Source: Selenomonas sp. (GTDB lineage Bacteria; Bacillota; Negativicutes; Selenomonadales; Selenomonadaceae). Taken from it: a stretch of 7,385 nucleotides of DNA. The notes beneath the pieces were generated by a model. The model was not told the DNA's origin. It saw only the letters and a program-made list of their open reading frames with translations, and made no database searches. The DNA lies in NCBI RefSeq assembly GCF_022771645.1, contig NZ_JALFCU010000055.1, forward strand, positions 1 to 7,385, given 5' to 3'. Shown in pieces: positions 1-5,773 of the stretch (positions are counted from its first letter, which is position 1; every line of letters begins with the position of its first letter). The translations under genes and the position numbers were made by a program.

Positions 1-1350
1 CACATCATCCGCAAGACGTTCGAAGCACTGAAAGGCGTCAAGAACGCTATCGTCCACGTCTACAACTCGACGTCCGTCGCGCAGCGCGAGCAGGTGTTCC
101 GCAAATCGAAAGACGAGATCAAGCAGATGGCGGTGGACGGCGCGAAGCTGCTCAAGAAACTTACGGAAGAAGCCGGCGCGAACTACCGGTTCGAGTATTC
201 GCCGGAGAGCTTCACGGGCACGGAGCCGGAGTATGCGCTCGAGGTCTGCAATGCCGTGCTCGACGTCTGGAAGCCTACGCCGGATCACAAGGCCATCATC
301 AATCTTCCCGCGACGGTCGAGATGAGCATGCCGCACGTCTTCGGCATGCAGGTCGCCTACATCAACCAGAACCTGAAATATCGTGACGGCGTCGTGTTGT
401 CGCTCCATCCGCACAACGACCGCGGCTGCGGCGTTGCGGATACGGAGATGGGCCTGCTTGCCGGCGCGGACCGTGTCGAGGGCACGCTGTTCGGCAACGG
501 CGAGCGCACGGGCAACGTCGACGTCGTGACGGTTGGCATGAACATGTTCGCGCTCGGCATCGACCCCGGCCTCGATTTCTCGAATATGCCAGAGCTCGTC
601 GAGACGTACGAGACGCTGACGGGCATGGAAGTCGGACCGCGCCAGCCGTACGCCGGCCAGCTCGTCTTCGCCGCGTTCTCCGGCTCGCATCAGGACGCCA
701 TCGCGAAGGGCATGAAGTGGAAGGATGAGAAGAATCCCGACAAGTGGACGCTGCCGTACCTCTACATCGACCCGAAGGATGTCGGCCGCGAGTACGACGG
801 CGACGTCATCCGCATCAACAGCCAGTCCGGCAAGGGCGGCGTCGGCTTCATCATGGAGAAGAAATACGGCATCGACATGCCGAAGAAGATGCGCGAGGAC
901 TTCGGCTACTGCGTCAAGGGCGTGTCCGACCACAAGCACAAGGAGCTCCTGCCGGACGAAATCTACAAGATCTTCCAGGACGAATACGTCAACGTCGAGA
1001 CGCCGTACAAGCTCATCGACTTCCTGCTGAAGAAAGAACCGGACGGCACGCGCAGCGGCACGGTCGATGTTGAGATTGATGGCAAGCACGAGACATTCCT
1101 CGCGCGCGGCAACGGCCGCCTCGACGCTGCGTCGAATGCAATCCAGAAAAATCTTGGCGTGAGTTACAAAGACCTGACGTACACGGAGCACGCGCTCGAA
1201 ATCGGCCAGTCGTCGCGCGCCATGGCCTATATCGGCATCACGGATGACAACGGCAAGATCACGTGGGGCGCGGGCATGGACACGGATATCATCACGGCGT
1301 CCATCCAGGCGCTGTTTTCCGCCGTCAACCGCATGAAAGCGGGCAAGTGA
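1..1350 (+). CDS. leuA: 2-isopropylmalate synthase, LeuA type 2 (5' end missing)
   Basis: This enzyme condenses acetyl-CoA with 2-oxoisovalerate to give 2-isopropylmalate, the first committed step of leucine synthesis in the cytoplasm. The frame is open from base 1, so about 110 N-terminal residues lie outside the window and 449 residues are visible. The catalytic TIM-barrel part carries the metal-binding His-x-His in SLHPHNDRG (bases 400-426), followed by the conserved LFGNGERTGNVD stretch. A linker leads to a C-terminal regulatory (LeuA dimer) domain from about base 1010, with the typical GNGRLDAASNAI segment and a GAGMDTDI stretch near the end; in the family this domain binds leucine for feedback inhibition. 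The pattern matches the long type-2 form known from Corynebacterium and Mycobacterium rather than the short E. coli type. The stop codon overlaps the dtd start by one base. Promoter and any attenuator lie upstream of the window. Confidence 0.95.
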   Translation, partial: HIIRKTFEALKGVKNAIVHVYNSTSVAQREQVFRKSKDEIKQMAVDGAKLLKKLTEEAGANYRFEYSPESFTGTEPEYALEVCNAVLDVWKPTPDHKAIINLPATVEMSMPHVFGMQVAYINQNLKYRDGVVLSLHPHNDRGCGVADTEMGLLAGADRVEGTLFGNGERTGNVDVVTVGMNMFALGIDPGLDFSNMPELVETYETLTGMEVGPRQPYAGQLVFAAFSGSHQDAIAKGMKWKDEKNPDKWTLPYLYIDPKDVGREYDGDVIRINSQSGKGGVGFIMEKKYGIDMPKKMREDFGYCVKGVSDHKHKELLPDEIYKIFQDEYVNVETPYKLIDFLLKKEPDGTRSGTVDVEIDGKHETFLARGNGRLDAASNAIQKNLGVSYKDLTYTEHALEIGQSSRAMAYIGITDDNGKITWGAGMDTDIITASIQALFSAVNRMKAGK

Positions 1351-1784
1351 TGCGCGCCGTCGTCACGCGCGTCAAAAGCGCATCCGTCACGATTGCAGGC
1401 GAGCTGCATGGCGCGATCGGGCAGGGCTATCTCGTCCTGCTCGGCGTCGGCCCGGAGGACACAAAGGAAACCGCAGAAAAACTCGCAGAAAAAATCGTGC
1501 ACCTGCGCGTCTTCGAAGACGGCGAGGGCCGCATGAACCGCGACATCGCCGCCGTGCACGGCAACATCCTCGTCGTCTCGCAGTTCACGCTGTACGCGGA
1601 CCTCGGGAGCCGCCGCCCGGGCTTTTCGCACGCGGCGAAGCCCGGCCTCGCGAAGCCGCTCTACGAATATTTCCTCGCGTGCCTCTCGGATCTCGGCTAC
1701 CCGCCCGCGCACGGCGAGTTTGGCGCCGACATGCAGGTCGCTTCCGTCAACGACGGCCCGGTCACGCTGCTGTATGAGCTTTGA
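1350..1784 (+). CDS. dtd: D-aminoacyl-tRNA deacylase
   Basis: DTD hydrolyses D-aminoacyl-tRNAs (and glycyl-tRNA-Ala), releasing free tRNA and keeping D-residues out of translation. The 144-residue product is the usual length for the family. Both signature motifs are present: SQFTL at residues 77-81, and NDGPVT at 134-139, which holds the Gly-cisPro pair (136-137) that probes the chirality of the substrate. The N-terminus MRAVVTRVKSASV is also typical. The frame stays open upstream, but this ATG is chosen because family homology begins exactly here. Its A is the last base of the leuA TGA stop, so translation is probably coupled to leuA; only a poor Shine-Dalgarno (AAAGCGGG) precedes it. A strong terminator follows 11 bases after the stop, so leuA-dtd closes a transcription unit here. 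In many Firmicutes dtd sits beside rel instead. Confidence 0.95.
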   Translation: MRAVVTRVKSASVTIAGELHGAIGQGYLVLLGVGPEDTKETAEKLAEKIVHLRVFEDGEGRMNRDIAAVHGNILVVSQFTLYADLGSRRPGFSHAAKPGLAKPLYEYFLACLSDLGYPPAHGEFGADMQVASVNDGPVTLLYEL

Positions 1785-1795
1785 GCTGGCATATA

Positions 1796-1830
1796 GAAAC
1801 CGCCTTCCTCAGTGGGAGGCGGTTTCGTTT
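1796..1830 (+). terminator. Rho-independent terminator after leuA-dtd
   Basis: A 13-base-pair stem (left arm 1796-1808, right arm 1814-1826, one G-U pair) closes a 5-base loop TCAGT and is followed by GTTT and further AT-rich sequence. It begins 11 bases after the dtd stop. Confidence 0.88.
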
Positions 1831-1946
1831 ACAATATTACAAACAAATCTTTTACCAATTCCGTCAACAAATCAAAGAAAATGGAAATTCGGTATAATTT
1901 CGAAGAAAAACGAAAAAAAGAAGTAGGAATCTCTGCCCATTTGTAG

Positions 1947-1952
1947 TATAAT
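1947..1952 (+). promoter_or_regulatory. possible -10 box for the 178-residue gene
   Basis: A perfect TATAAT lies in the AT-rich gap, but the best-spaced -35 (TAGGAA, 1924-1929, 17-base spacer) is poor. A second TATAAT lies at 1893-1898, also without a good -35. The 1947 box is flanked by an inverted repeat, TCTCTG at 1930-1935 and CAGAGA at 1964-1969, which could be an operator. If used, it gives a leader of about 110 bases before the gene at 2068. Confidence 0.4.
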
Positions 1953-1992
1953 AACGGTAGAGACAGAGAACCATAGATGGGAAGAATAGAAA

Positions 1993-2034
1993 GATGCGCT
2001 TGACGCACCTAAGAGTGCACGTTTCAGAAAACGT
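1993..2034 (+). promoter_or_regulatory. structured leader before the 178-residue gene
   Basis: Three short stems can form here: TGCG 1995-1998 with CGCA 2004-2007; GCAC 2005-2008 with GTGC 2015-2018; and ACGTTT 2019-2024 with AAACGT 2029-2034. The first two share bases and exclude each other. It matches no riboswitch class that I recognise. The third stem is the most convincing, with a tetraloop CAGA. Confidence 0.3.
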
Positions 2035-2067
2035 CAGATTGAGTAGAAGAAAGTTGAGGGATACCCT

Positions 2068-2604
2068 ATGGATCGTGACAAGATACCACTCGCACGTCTC
2101 TACCGCCGCTTGTTCTCACGCTTCTGGCCGGAGCGACTCAAGGCCTATGACATGATTGCCGAGGACCTCGAGCGCCGCGGCTGCCTCCTCTTCAAGATTC
2201 GCGACATCATGCCGCATGAGATTGACGCAAAGCTCCTGACGGGGCAGATCGTCTCGATTTACATGAAACAGCGCTTGCCGTTGAAGCTCTCGGAATTCGT
2301 CGCCGAGCTCGAACGCCTCTATGCGTTCCTGTTGCAGCCGCTCAGCGAGGAGACGTCGCGCAACCATCGCGCCGTGCAGCAATTGCTCGCAGCCATTTAC
2401 GATGACGATGACGAGCCTGCACGGCGTCAGATCGCGACGTTCTTCTTCGAGCAGTCGCGTCCCGAGCTTTCCGTGCTCGGCAACATGTTCCGCTGCTACG
2501 GCGCGACGATGTGGGAAGTCCGCCGCCGCTACAAGGCAGCGCAGGCGCTCGCGGAAAACGACCTGCCGCTCGCGCAGGCAGGCGGGGGCAACGGCGTCGC
2601 GTGA
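2068..2604 (+). CDS. hypothetical protein, 178 residues
   Basis: I do not recognise this family. The ATG is preceded by TTGAGGG (2054-2060) with a 7-base gap, and codon use matches neighbouring genes, so it is very likely real. The protein has no signal peptide and no obvious membrane segment, and is probably cytoplasmic and mostly helical. The N-terminus is strongly basic (RLYRRLFSRFW, residues 10-20). The middle holds leucine-rich amphipathic stretches (residues 67-110). An acidic patch DDDDE sits at residues 112-116, and a basic stretch WEVRRRYKAAQ at 149-159. There are only two cysteines (39 and 143) and no metal-binding or nucleotide-binding motif that I can see. The tail, rich in Gly and Ala, looks disordered. 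It is transcribed alone between the terminator of leuA-dtd and a terminator shared with convergent corA, so context gives no hint of function. Confidence 0.8.
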   Translation: MDRDKIPLARLYRRLFSRFWPERLKAYDMIAEDLERRGCLLFKIRDIMPHEIDAKLLTGQIVSIYMKQRLPLKLSEFVAELERLYAFLLQPLSEETSRNHRAVQQLLAAIYDDDDEPARRQIATFFFEQSRPELSVLGNMFRCYGATMWEVRRRYKAAQALAENDLPLAQAGGGNGVA

Positions 2605-2627
2605 AGCCGGATGAATTTTACGCAGAC

Positions 2628-2677
2628 AAAAAGCCTTGCAGCTTGCATCGTGGAAAGATGCAGCCGCAAGGCTTTTT
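2628..2677. terminator. bidirectional terminator between the 178-residue gene and corA
   Basis: The outer stem is a perfect 12 base pairs: AAAAAGCCTTGC (2628-2639) with its complement at 2666-2677. An inner stem pairs TGCATC (2644-2649) with GATGCA (2657-2662) around loop 2650-2656. The outer arms give a T run on either strand, so it can end both converging transcripts. Confidence 0.9.
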
Positions 2678-2692
2678 CGTATGCGTGTTTTT

Positions 2693-3646
2693 TCATAGCA
2701 TGTCACGCCGCCAGAGGATGTAGGCGCTCGTGATCGAGATGGCGAACGCCACGAGCATGACGTAGAAGAACCCTTCGGGATTGTCGGCGAGCGGGACGGG
2801 GACGTTCATGCCGAAGAAGCTCGAGACGACGGTCGGGATGGCGATGATGATCGTCATGGCTGCCAAAAATTTCATGACGAGGTTCTGGCTGTTCGAGATG
2901 ATGGACGAGAACGTGTCGGCGATGCGCGCGAGGATCTTGCTGTACATCTCGACCATCTCGCGCGCCTGCTTGTTCTCGATGATGACGTCCTCGAGGAGGT
3001 CTTCGTCCTCTTCGTAGACCTTGAGGATCGGCGCGAGGCTCTGGTTGCTCTTGATGCGCATGAGCTTGTCGAGCACGGCGCCGTTCGAGCGGATGGCCGC
3101 GTTGAAGTACGTCAGGCCTTTCTGCAGCGTCAGGAGCCGCAGGATCTCGCTGTTCTTCATGTCGTCGCGCAGCTTGTCCTCGATTTCGTCGGACGTCTTC
3201 GAAATCTGGCGCAGGTATTTCAAGAAGTACGTCGCCGACTTGTAGAGGATTTGGAACAGGAAGCGCGTCTTCTTGAACGTGCGGAACAGCTTCGACGTGC
3301 GCTCGTTGAATTCGTTCATGACAGGCGTTTCTTCGAGGCAGACGGTGATGATGACTTCTTCCGTCAGGATGATCGCGAGCGGCAGCGCGTCGTAGCTGTC
3401 GTCGTCGCGGCAGATCGGGACGTTCGTCAAGACCATGACGGAATCGTCCTCGATGTCGATATGCGAGCGCTCTTCATCATCGAGCGCGGAGCGCAAGAAG
3501 TCCGGCTCGACCTGCGTGAGATTGCTGACGACTTTCAGCTCGTACGGCGTCGGATCGATGATGTTGATCCACGCGCCTTTCTCAAGCGTCTTGAGCGTGA
3601 GCTCCTGTAGCGGGCCGCTCTCCATCGATTTGTAGATTTTCAGCAT
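2693..3646 (-). CDS. corA: CorA-family magnesium/divalent cation transporter
   Basis: CorA proteins form pentameric inner-membrane channels that admit Mg2+ (and often Co2+ or Ni2+), gated by cytoplasmic Mg2+. The 317-residue product has the family layout: an N-terminal cytoplasmic alpha/beta domain (about 1-130), a long helical region (about 130-255), then two membrane helices (about 260-278 and 294-313). The selectivity-filter motif GMN is at residues 279-281, within FFGMNVPVP, at the end of the first helix. The C-terminus WRRDML is short and basic, as expected on the cytoplasmic side. The start at 3646 is chosen because AGGAGG (3658-3663) lies 11 bases before it; an ATG three codons upstream (3655) is only 2 bases from that site, too close to be used. 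The gene has its own promoter, a long leader and a shared bidirectional terminator. Substrate preference cannot be read from the sequence. Confidence 0.93.
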   Translation of the reverse strand: MLKIYKSMESGPLQELTLKTLEKGAWINIIDPTPYELKVVSNLTQVEPDFLRSALDDEERSHIDIEDDSVMVLTNVPICRDDDSYDALPLAIILTEEVIITVCLEETPVMNEFNERTSKLFRTFKKTRFLFQILYKSATYFLKYLRQISKTSDEIEDKLRDDMKNSEILRLLTLQKGLTYFNAAIRSNGAVLDKLMRIKSNQSLAPILKVYEEDEDLLEDVIIENKQAREMVEMYSKILARIADTFSSIISNSQNLVMKFLAAMTIIIAIPTVVSSFFGMNVPVPLADNPEGFFYVMLVAFAISITSAYILWRRDML

Positions 3647-3719
3647 GAGAGGCATTTCCTCCTTTTGCCTTCGTTCGTTTGGGATTCCATTTGGCGTTCG
3701 TACTCGGGTGGTCGTCCAT
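3582..3719 (-). CDS. possible 45-codon leader reading frame overlapping the corA start
   Basis: An ATG at 3719 opens a 45-residue frame that lies in the corA leader, runs through the corA Shine-Dalgarno and ends 65 bases inside corA in another frame. The product would begin MDDHPSTNAKW, with Asp and Pro near the N-terminus, and be hydrophilic throughout. Its ribosome site is mediocre: GAGGGG only 1 base before the ATG, or AAAGGA 11 bases before. No homolog is known to me. In Salmonella the corA leader contains a short frame, corL, tied to Rho-dependent control, which is why this one is listed. It could equally be chance. Confidence 0.25.
   Translation of the reverse strand: MDDHPSTNAKWNPKRTKAKGGNASHAENLQIDGERPATGAHAQDA
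3658..3663 (-). promoter_or_regulatory. corA ribosome binding site (decides the start)
   Basis: Reads AAAGGAGG on the minus strand. The gap to the ATG at 3646 is 11 bases, to the ATG at 3655 only 2, which favours the downstream start. Confidence 0.75.
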
Positions 3720-3775
3720 GCCCCTCACCGTCCTTTCGTTGACGAGAAATTGCTACTTTGAAAAATTCCGTTGTT

Positions 3776-3804
3776 ATTTTATACCCCGCTGGCGGGTTTG
3801 TCTA
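3776..3804 (-). promoter_or_regulatory. corA promoter
   Basis: On the minus strand TAGACA (3799-3804) is followed, after exactly 17 bases, by TAAAAT (3776-3781). It sits immediately behind the terminator of the upstream minus-strand gene and implies a leader of roughly 120 bases before corA. Confidence 0.7.
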
Positions 3805-3806
3805 TC

Positions 3807-3844
3807 ACAAAAATAAGGCTGCCGCAGAAAACTGCGACAACCTT
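3807..3844 (-). terminator. Rho-independent terminator after the 102-residue gene
   Basis: A 13-base-pair stem with two G-U pairs (3815-3827 with 3832-3844) and a TTTT loop (minus strand), followed on the minus strand by ATTTTTG. It lies 20 bases past the stop of the 102-residue gene and just before the corA promoter. Confidence 0.88.
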
Positions 3845-3864
3845 ACAAAATTTTTACAAGCGAT

Positions 3865-4173
3865 TCAGCCGAAGCGCACGAACGACGCCTGCTGATCCAT
3901 GCGCCAGCGGTTCAGGAGCTCTGCGTCGCGGCTGTACGACACGCAGACGGCCTGGCCGCAGCCCCACGGCTCGCGCTGCAGGCGTTCCTTCAGCGCTTCC
4001 ATGAAGTCGCGCGTCGCCTGCGGGCTCGCGCCGTCTGAGAGGCGGACGAGTTCGATCGCGCCCGTGCGTCCGTCATACGCGATTTTTCCATCGAGTGTCA
4101 TGTCCTGGCCCAAGCTGTAGCTGATTTCTTTTTTCCCGCGTTCGTCGCGCGTCACCTCAACCCATGCAAACAT
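3865..4173 (-). CDS. hypothetical protein, 102 residues
   Basis: I do not recognise this family. The start is well supported: AGGAGG (4183-4188) lies 9 bases before the ATG, with a good promoter upstream and a terminator downstream, so it is a single-gene unit. The small soluble protein begins MFAWVEVTRDERGKKE, which suggests beta strands. It continues with a second strand-rich part (residues about 26-46, around DGKIAYDGRTGAIELVRL), then a helix (about 52-68, ATRDFMEALKERLQRE) and a further strand (72-80). Two cysteines, 72 and 77, flank a GQAV sequence; with only two they do not form a clear metal site. No signal peptide or membrane segment is seen. It sits between rubrerythrin and corA but is transcribed separately from both, so position says little about its role. 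Confidence 0.8.
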   Translation of the reverse strand: MFAWVEVTRDERGKKEISYSLGQDMTLDGKIAYDGRTGAIELVRLSDGASPQATRDFMEALKERLQREPWGCGQAVCVSYSRDAELLNRWRMDQQASFVRFG

Positions 4174-4237
4174 ATTGCTCGTCCTCCTTTATATTACGTT
4201 CTTTGCGTCTTTGTGGATGCCCTTACTCTTTGGCTTC

Positions 4238-4266
4238 ATCATAGCATACGAACCAGATTTTGTATA
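4238..4266 (-). promoter_or_regulatory. promoter of the 102-residue gene
   Basis: On the minus strand TATACA (4261-4266) and TATGAT (4238-4243) are separated by exactly 17 bases. The expected transcript begins near 4231, about 60 bases before the ATG at 4173. Confidence 0.65.
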
Positions 4267-4352
4267 CAGGATACGAGAAATTCGTGTTACACCTTGACGC
4301 GATGGTTGTCCGTTCTATACGCTTTATGAGATAGAAACTATGCTGCAGATGC

Positions 4353-4387
4353 GAAACAGCCCGCTCCGTTGCAGAGCGGGCCGTTTC
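4353..4387 (-). terminator. hairpin after rubrerythrin, probable terminator
   Basis: A GC-rich stem GCCCGCTC (4359-4366) with GAGCGGGC (4374-4381) is extended, across one mismatch, by GAAAC (4353-4357) with GTTTC (4383-4387). It starts 45 bases past the rubrerythrin stop. The minus-strand T run after it is weak (GTTTC only), so it may slow or protect rather than terminate cleanly. Confidence 0.55.
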
Positions 4388-4432
4388 CATGTCATACGTG
4401 GAGATGAAATAGAAAGGAAGAAGGTGCAAAAC

Positions 4433-4978
4433 TTATTTGCCGAAGTAACGGTCATGCAGGCCTTTGAAGCCGCAGCCATGACGCGCTTCGTCCTTGCACA
4501 TCTCGTGCACCGTGTCGTGGATGGCGTCGAGATTGAGCTTCTTCGCGAGGACGGCGAGGTCTTTCTTGCCCGCGCATGCGCCGTGCTCGGCATCGATGCG
4601 CATCTCGAGGTTCTTCTTCGTGGAGTCCGTGAGGACTTCGCCGAGGAGCTCGGCGAATTTTGCCGCATGCTCAGCCTCTTCGAACGCGTAGCGTTTGAAC
4701 GCCTCTGCGATTTCCGGATACCCCTCGCGATCGGCCTGGCGGCTCATCGCGAGGTACATGCCGACTTCGGAGCATTCGCCCGTGAAGTTCTGGCGCAGGC
4801 CCTCGATGACCTTTTCATCGACGCCCTTCGCGACGCCGACGCGATGCTCATCCGCGAACGTCAGCTCGCCGCTCTGCTCGACGAATTTCGATGCCGGCGC
4901 TTTGCAGATCGGGCACTGTGCGGGCGGCTCCGCGCCTTCATAGACATAACCGCAGACGGTGCAAACGAATTTTTTCAT
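4433..4978 (-). CDS. reverse rubrerythrin (rubredoxin domain first, then diiron domain)
   Basis: Rubrerythrins reduce hydrogen peroxide, and in the reverse type also oxygen, to water using a diiron site fed by an Fe(Cys)4 centre; they protect anaerobes in the cytoplasm. The 181-residue protein has the reversed order. A rubredoxin domain comes first, with Cys ligands at 6, 9, 22 and 25 (CTVCG and CPIC). A four-helix ferritin-like domain follows, with carboxylate/His candidates E68 or E71, E101-H104 in EEAEH, E131, and E164-H167 in DEARHG. Classical rubrerythrin has the rubredoxin at the C-terminus. The start at 4978 is chosen because AGGAGG (4986-4991) lies 7 bases upstream and the rubredoxin fold begins at MKKFVCTVC; an in-frame GTG or ATG further up would lie across this site. 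It is transcribed alone from its own promoter, and the electron donor is not encoded here. Confidence 0.93.
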   Translation of the reverse strand: MKKFVCTVCGYVYEGAEPPAQCPICKAPASKFVEQSGELTFADEHRVGVAKGVDEKVIEGLRQNFTGECSEVGMYLAMSRQADREGYPEIAEAFKRYAFEEAEHAAKFAELLGEVLTDSTKKNLEMRIDAEHGACAGKKDLAVLAKKLNLDAIHDTVHEMCKDEARHGCGFKGLHDRYFGK

Positions 4979-5033
4979 GTGAATTCCTCCTACCAAAATA
5001 TGATGCTTGTCATCGCCGCTTGCTCATGGCGAC

Positions 5034-5049
5034 GAACGTGTGAACGTGT
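5034..5049. repeat. tandem 8-base repeat in the rubrerythrin leader
   Basis: GAACGTGT occurs twice in direct succession on the plus strand, just downstream of the expected rubrerythrin transcription start. It could be a protein-binding site or chance. Confidence 0.5.
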
Positions 5050-5059
5050 TGATGGCTTT

Positions 5060-5088
5060 ATTATAAAACAGGCGCGGATATTTGAAAA
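5060..5088 (-). promoter_or_regulatory. rubrerythrin promoter
   Basis: On the minus strand TTTTCA (5083-5088) and a perfect TATAAT (5060-5065) are 17 bases apart. The leader would be about 75 bases. The -10 overlaps TTATAAT, half of a PerR-type box, but the other half is missing. Confidence 0.7.
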
Positions 5089-5213
5089 AGGCGAAATACA
5101 ATCATGAACCAAAAATATCTCGTCGATGCTCACGTTTTCTTGCAGTATCTTATTTTGTCGCAACAGAGAAAGAAAACGATATTTATGGAAAATTATTATT
5201 GATAAAATCTCTT

Positions 5214-5241
5214 TTGACAGCCTGCAAAGAGATGGTATAAT
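5214..5241 (+). promoter_or_regulatory. tsaE-tsaB-rimI promoter
   Basis: Perfect TTGACA (5214-5219) and TATAAT (5236-5241) are spaced by 16 bases, the strongest promoter in the window. The transcript would start near 5248, about 50 bases before tsaE. It also rules out the in-frame ATGs at 5240 and 5243 as the tsaE start. Confidence 0.85.
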
Positions 5242-5296
5242 GATGAATCAGAATGAAATCGTGATTGTGATTTTGATTGAAGGGGATACAAGACAT

Positions 5297-5773
5297 ATGT
5301 TTACACGAACGACGCGGTCTGCAGCGGAAACGGCGCAGCTCGCGCAGATGGTGGGCAAGAAGATTCATGAGGGCACGGTCGTCTGCCTCGACGGCGATCT
5401 CGGCGCGGGCAAGACGCTGTTCGTGCAGAACGTCGTCAAGATGCTCGGCATCGAGGAAGGCGTCACGAGTCCGACGTTCAACCTCATGAACGTGTACGAA
5501 GGATTTTGCCGCGTCTATCATTTCGATCTATACCGGCTCGAGGCGGCGGAGGAGCTCGACGACATCGGCTTTTATGAATACACGGAAGAACCGGACGGCA
5601 TCGTCTTCATCGAATGGTCGGACAAATTCCCCGAGGAGCTGCCGGACGATTACATCGCGATCCGCTTCGAGCGGACGGGCGGCGCGGCGAGCGAGCGGCA
5701 GATCACATTCAGCGCCGTCGGCGATGAATTCGTGGATGACGTAGAGGAGATGGACGCGTTTTGCAGATTCTGA
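5297..5773 (+). CDS. tsaE: tRNA t6A37 biosynthesis ATPase TsaE
   Basis: TsaE is the ATPase of the bacterial TsaB-TsaD-TsaE complex that places threonylcarbamoyl on A37 of ANN-reading tRNAs; it is thought to reset the complex after each turnover. The 158-residue product fits the family. The Walker A P-loop GDLGAGKT is at residues 33-40. The conserved VTSPTF segment (56-61), FDLYR (76-80) and IEWSDK (105-110) follow in the usual order. The ATG at 5297 is chosen because the promoter -10 and expected transcript start exclude the upstream in-frame ATGs, AAGGGGA lies about 10 bases upstream, and homology starts here. The stop lies 13 bases inside tsaB, which points to coupled translation. The acidic C-terminus (DEFVDDVEEMD) resembles nothing specific. 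Confidence 0.95.
   Translation: MFTRTTRSAAETAQLAQMVGKKIHEGTVVCLDGDLGAGKTLFVQNVVKMLGIEEGVTSPTFNLMNVYEGFCRVYHFDLYRLEAAEELDDIGFYEYTEEPDGIVFIEWSDKFPEELPDDYIAIRFERTGGAASERQITFSAVGDEFVDDVEEMDAFCRF

Larger units (their letters stand above)
4979..5296. other. divergent control region between rubrerythrin and tsaE
   Basis: This 318-base gap holds no gene. It carries the rubrerythrin promoter and leader on the minus strand (4979-5088) and the tsaE promoter on the plus strand (5214-5241). Between them, 5089-5213 is AT-rich with no recognisable RNA or repeat. The rubrerythrin leader contains a tandem repeat (5034-5049) and a loose hairpin (TCGCC near 5012 with GGCGA near 5028). Confidence 0.7.

Noticed and set aside
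1227..1712. 161-codon minus-strand frame opposite dtd
   Set aside because: Shadow of leuA and dtd codons; no ribosome site and no family resemblance.
3251..3610. 119-codon plus-strand frame opposite corA
   Set aside because: Low-complexity Arg/Asp-rich product produced by reading corA codons backwards.
4979..4996. Six-residue upstream extension of rubrerythrin (GTG or ATG start at 4996)
   Set aside because: The start would lie upstream of the AGGAGG at 4986-4991, which is ideally placed for the ATG at 4978.
4340..5107. 255-codon open frame on the plus strand opposite rubrerythrin
   Set aside because: It is a mirror of the rubrerythrin coding sequence, a common effect of GC-rich codons. It also spans a hairpin and the rubrerythrin promoter, and rubrerythrin has clear motifs and a ribosome site.
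5193..5207. PerR- or Fur-like box upstream of tsaE
   Set aside because: TTATTATTGATAAAA matches the PerR consensus at only about 10 of 14 positions with poor symmetry, expected in AT-rich sequence.
5126..5296. 57-residue N-terminal extension of TsaE
   Set aside because: It would begin upstream of a consensus promoter at 5214-5241 and extends beyond the family's N-terminus.
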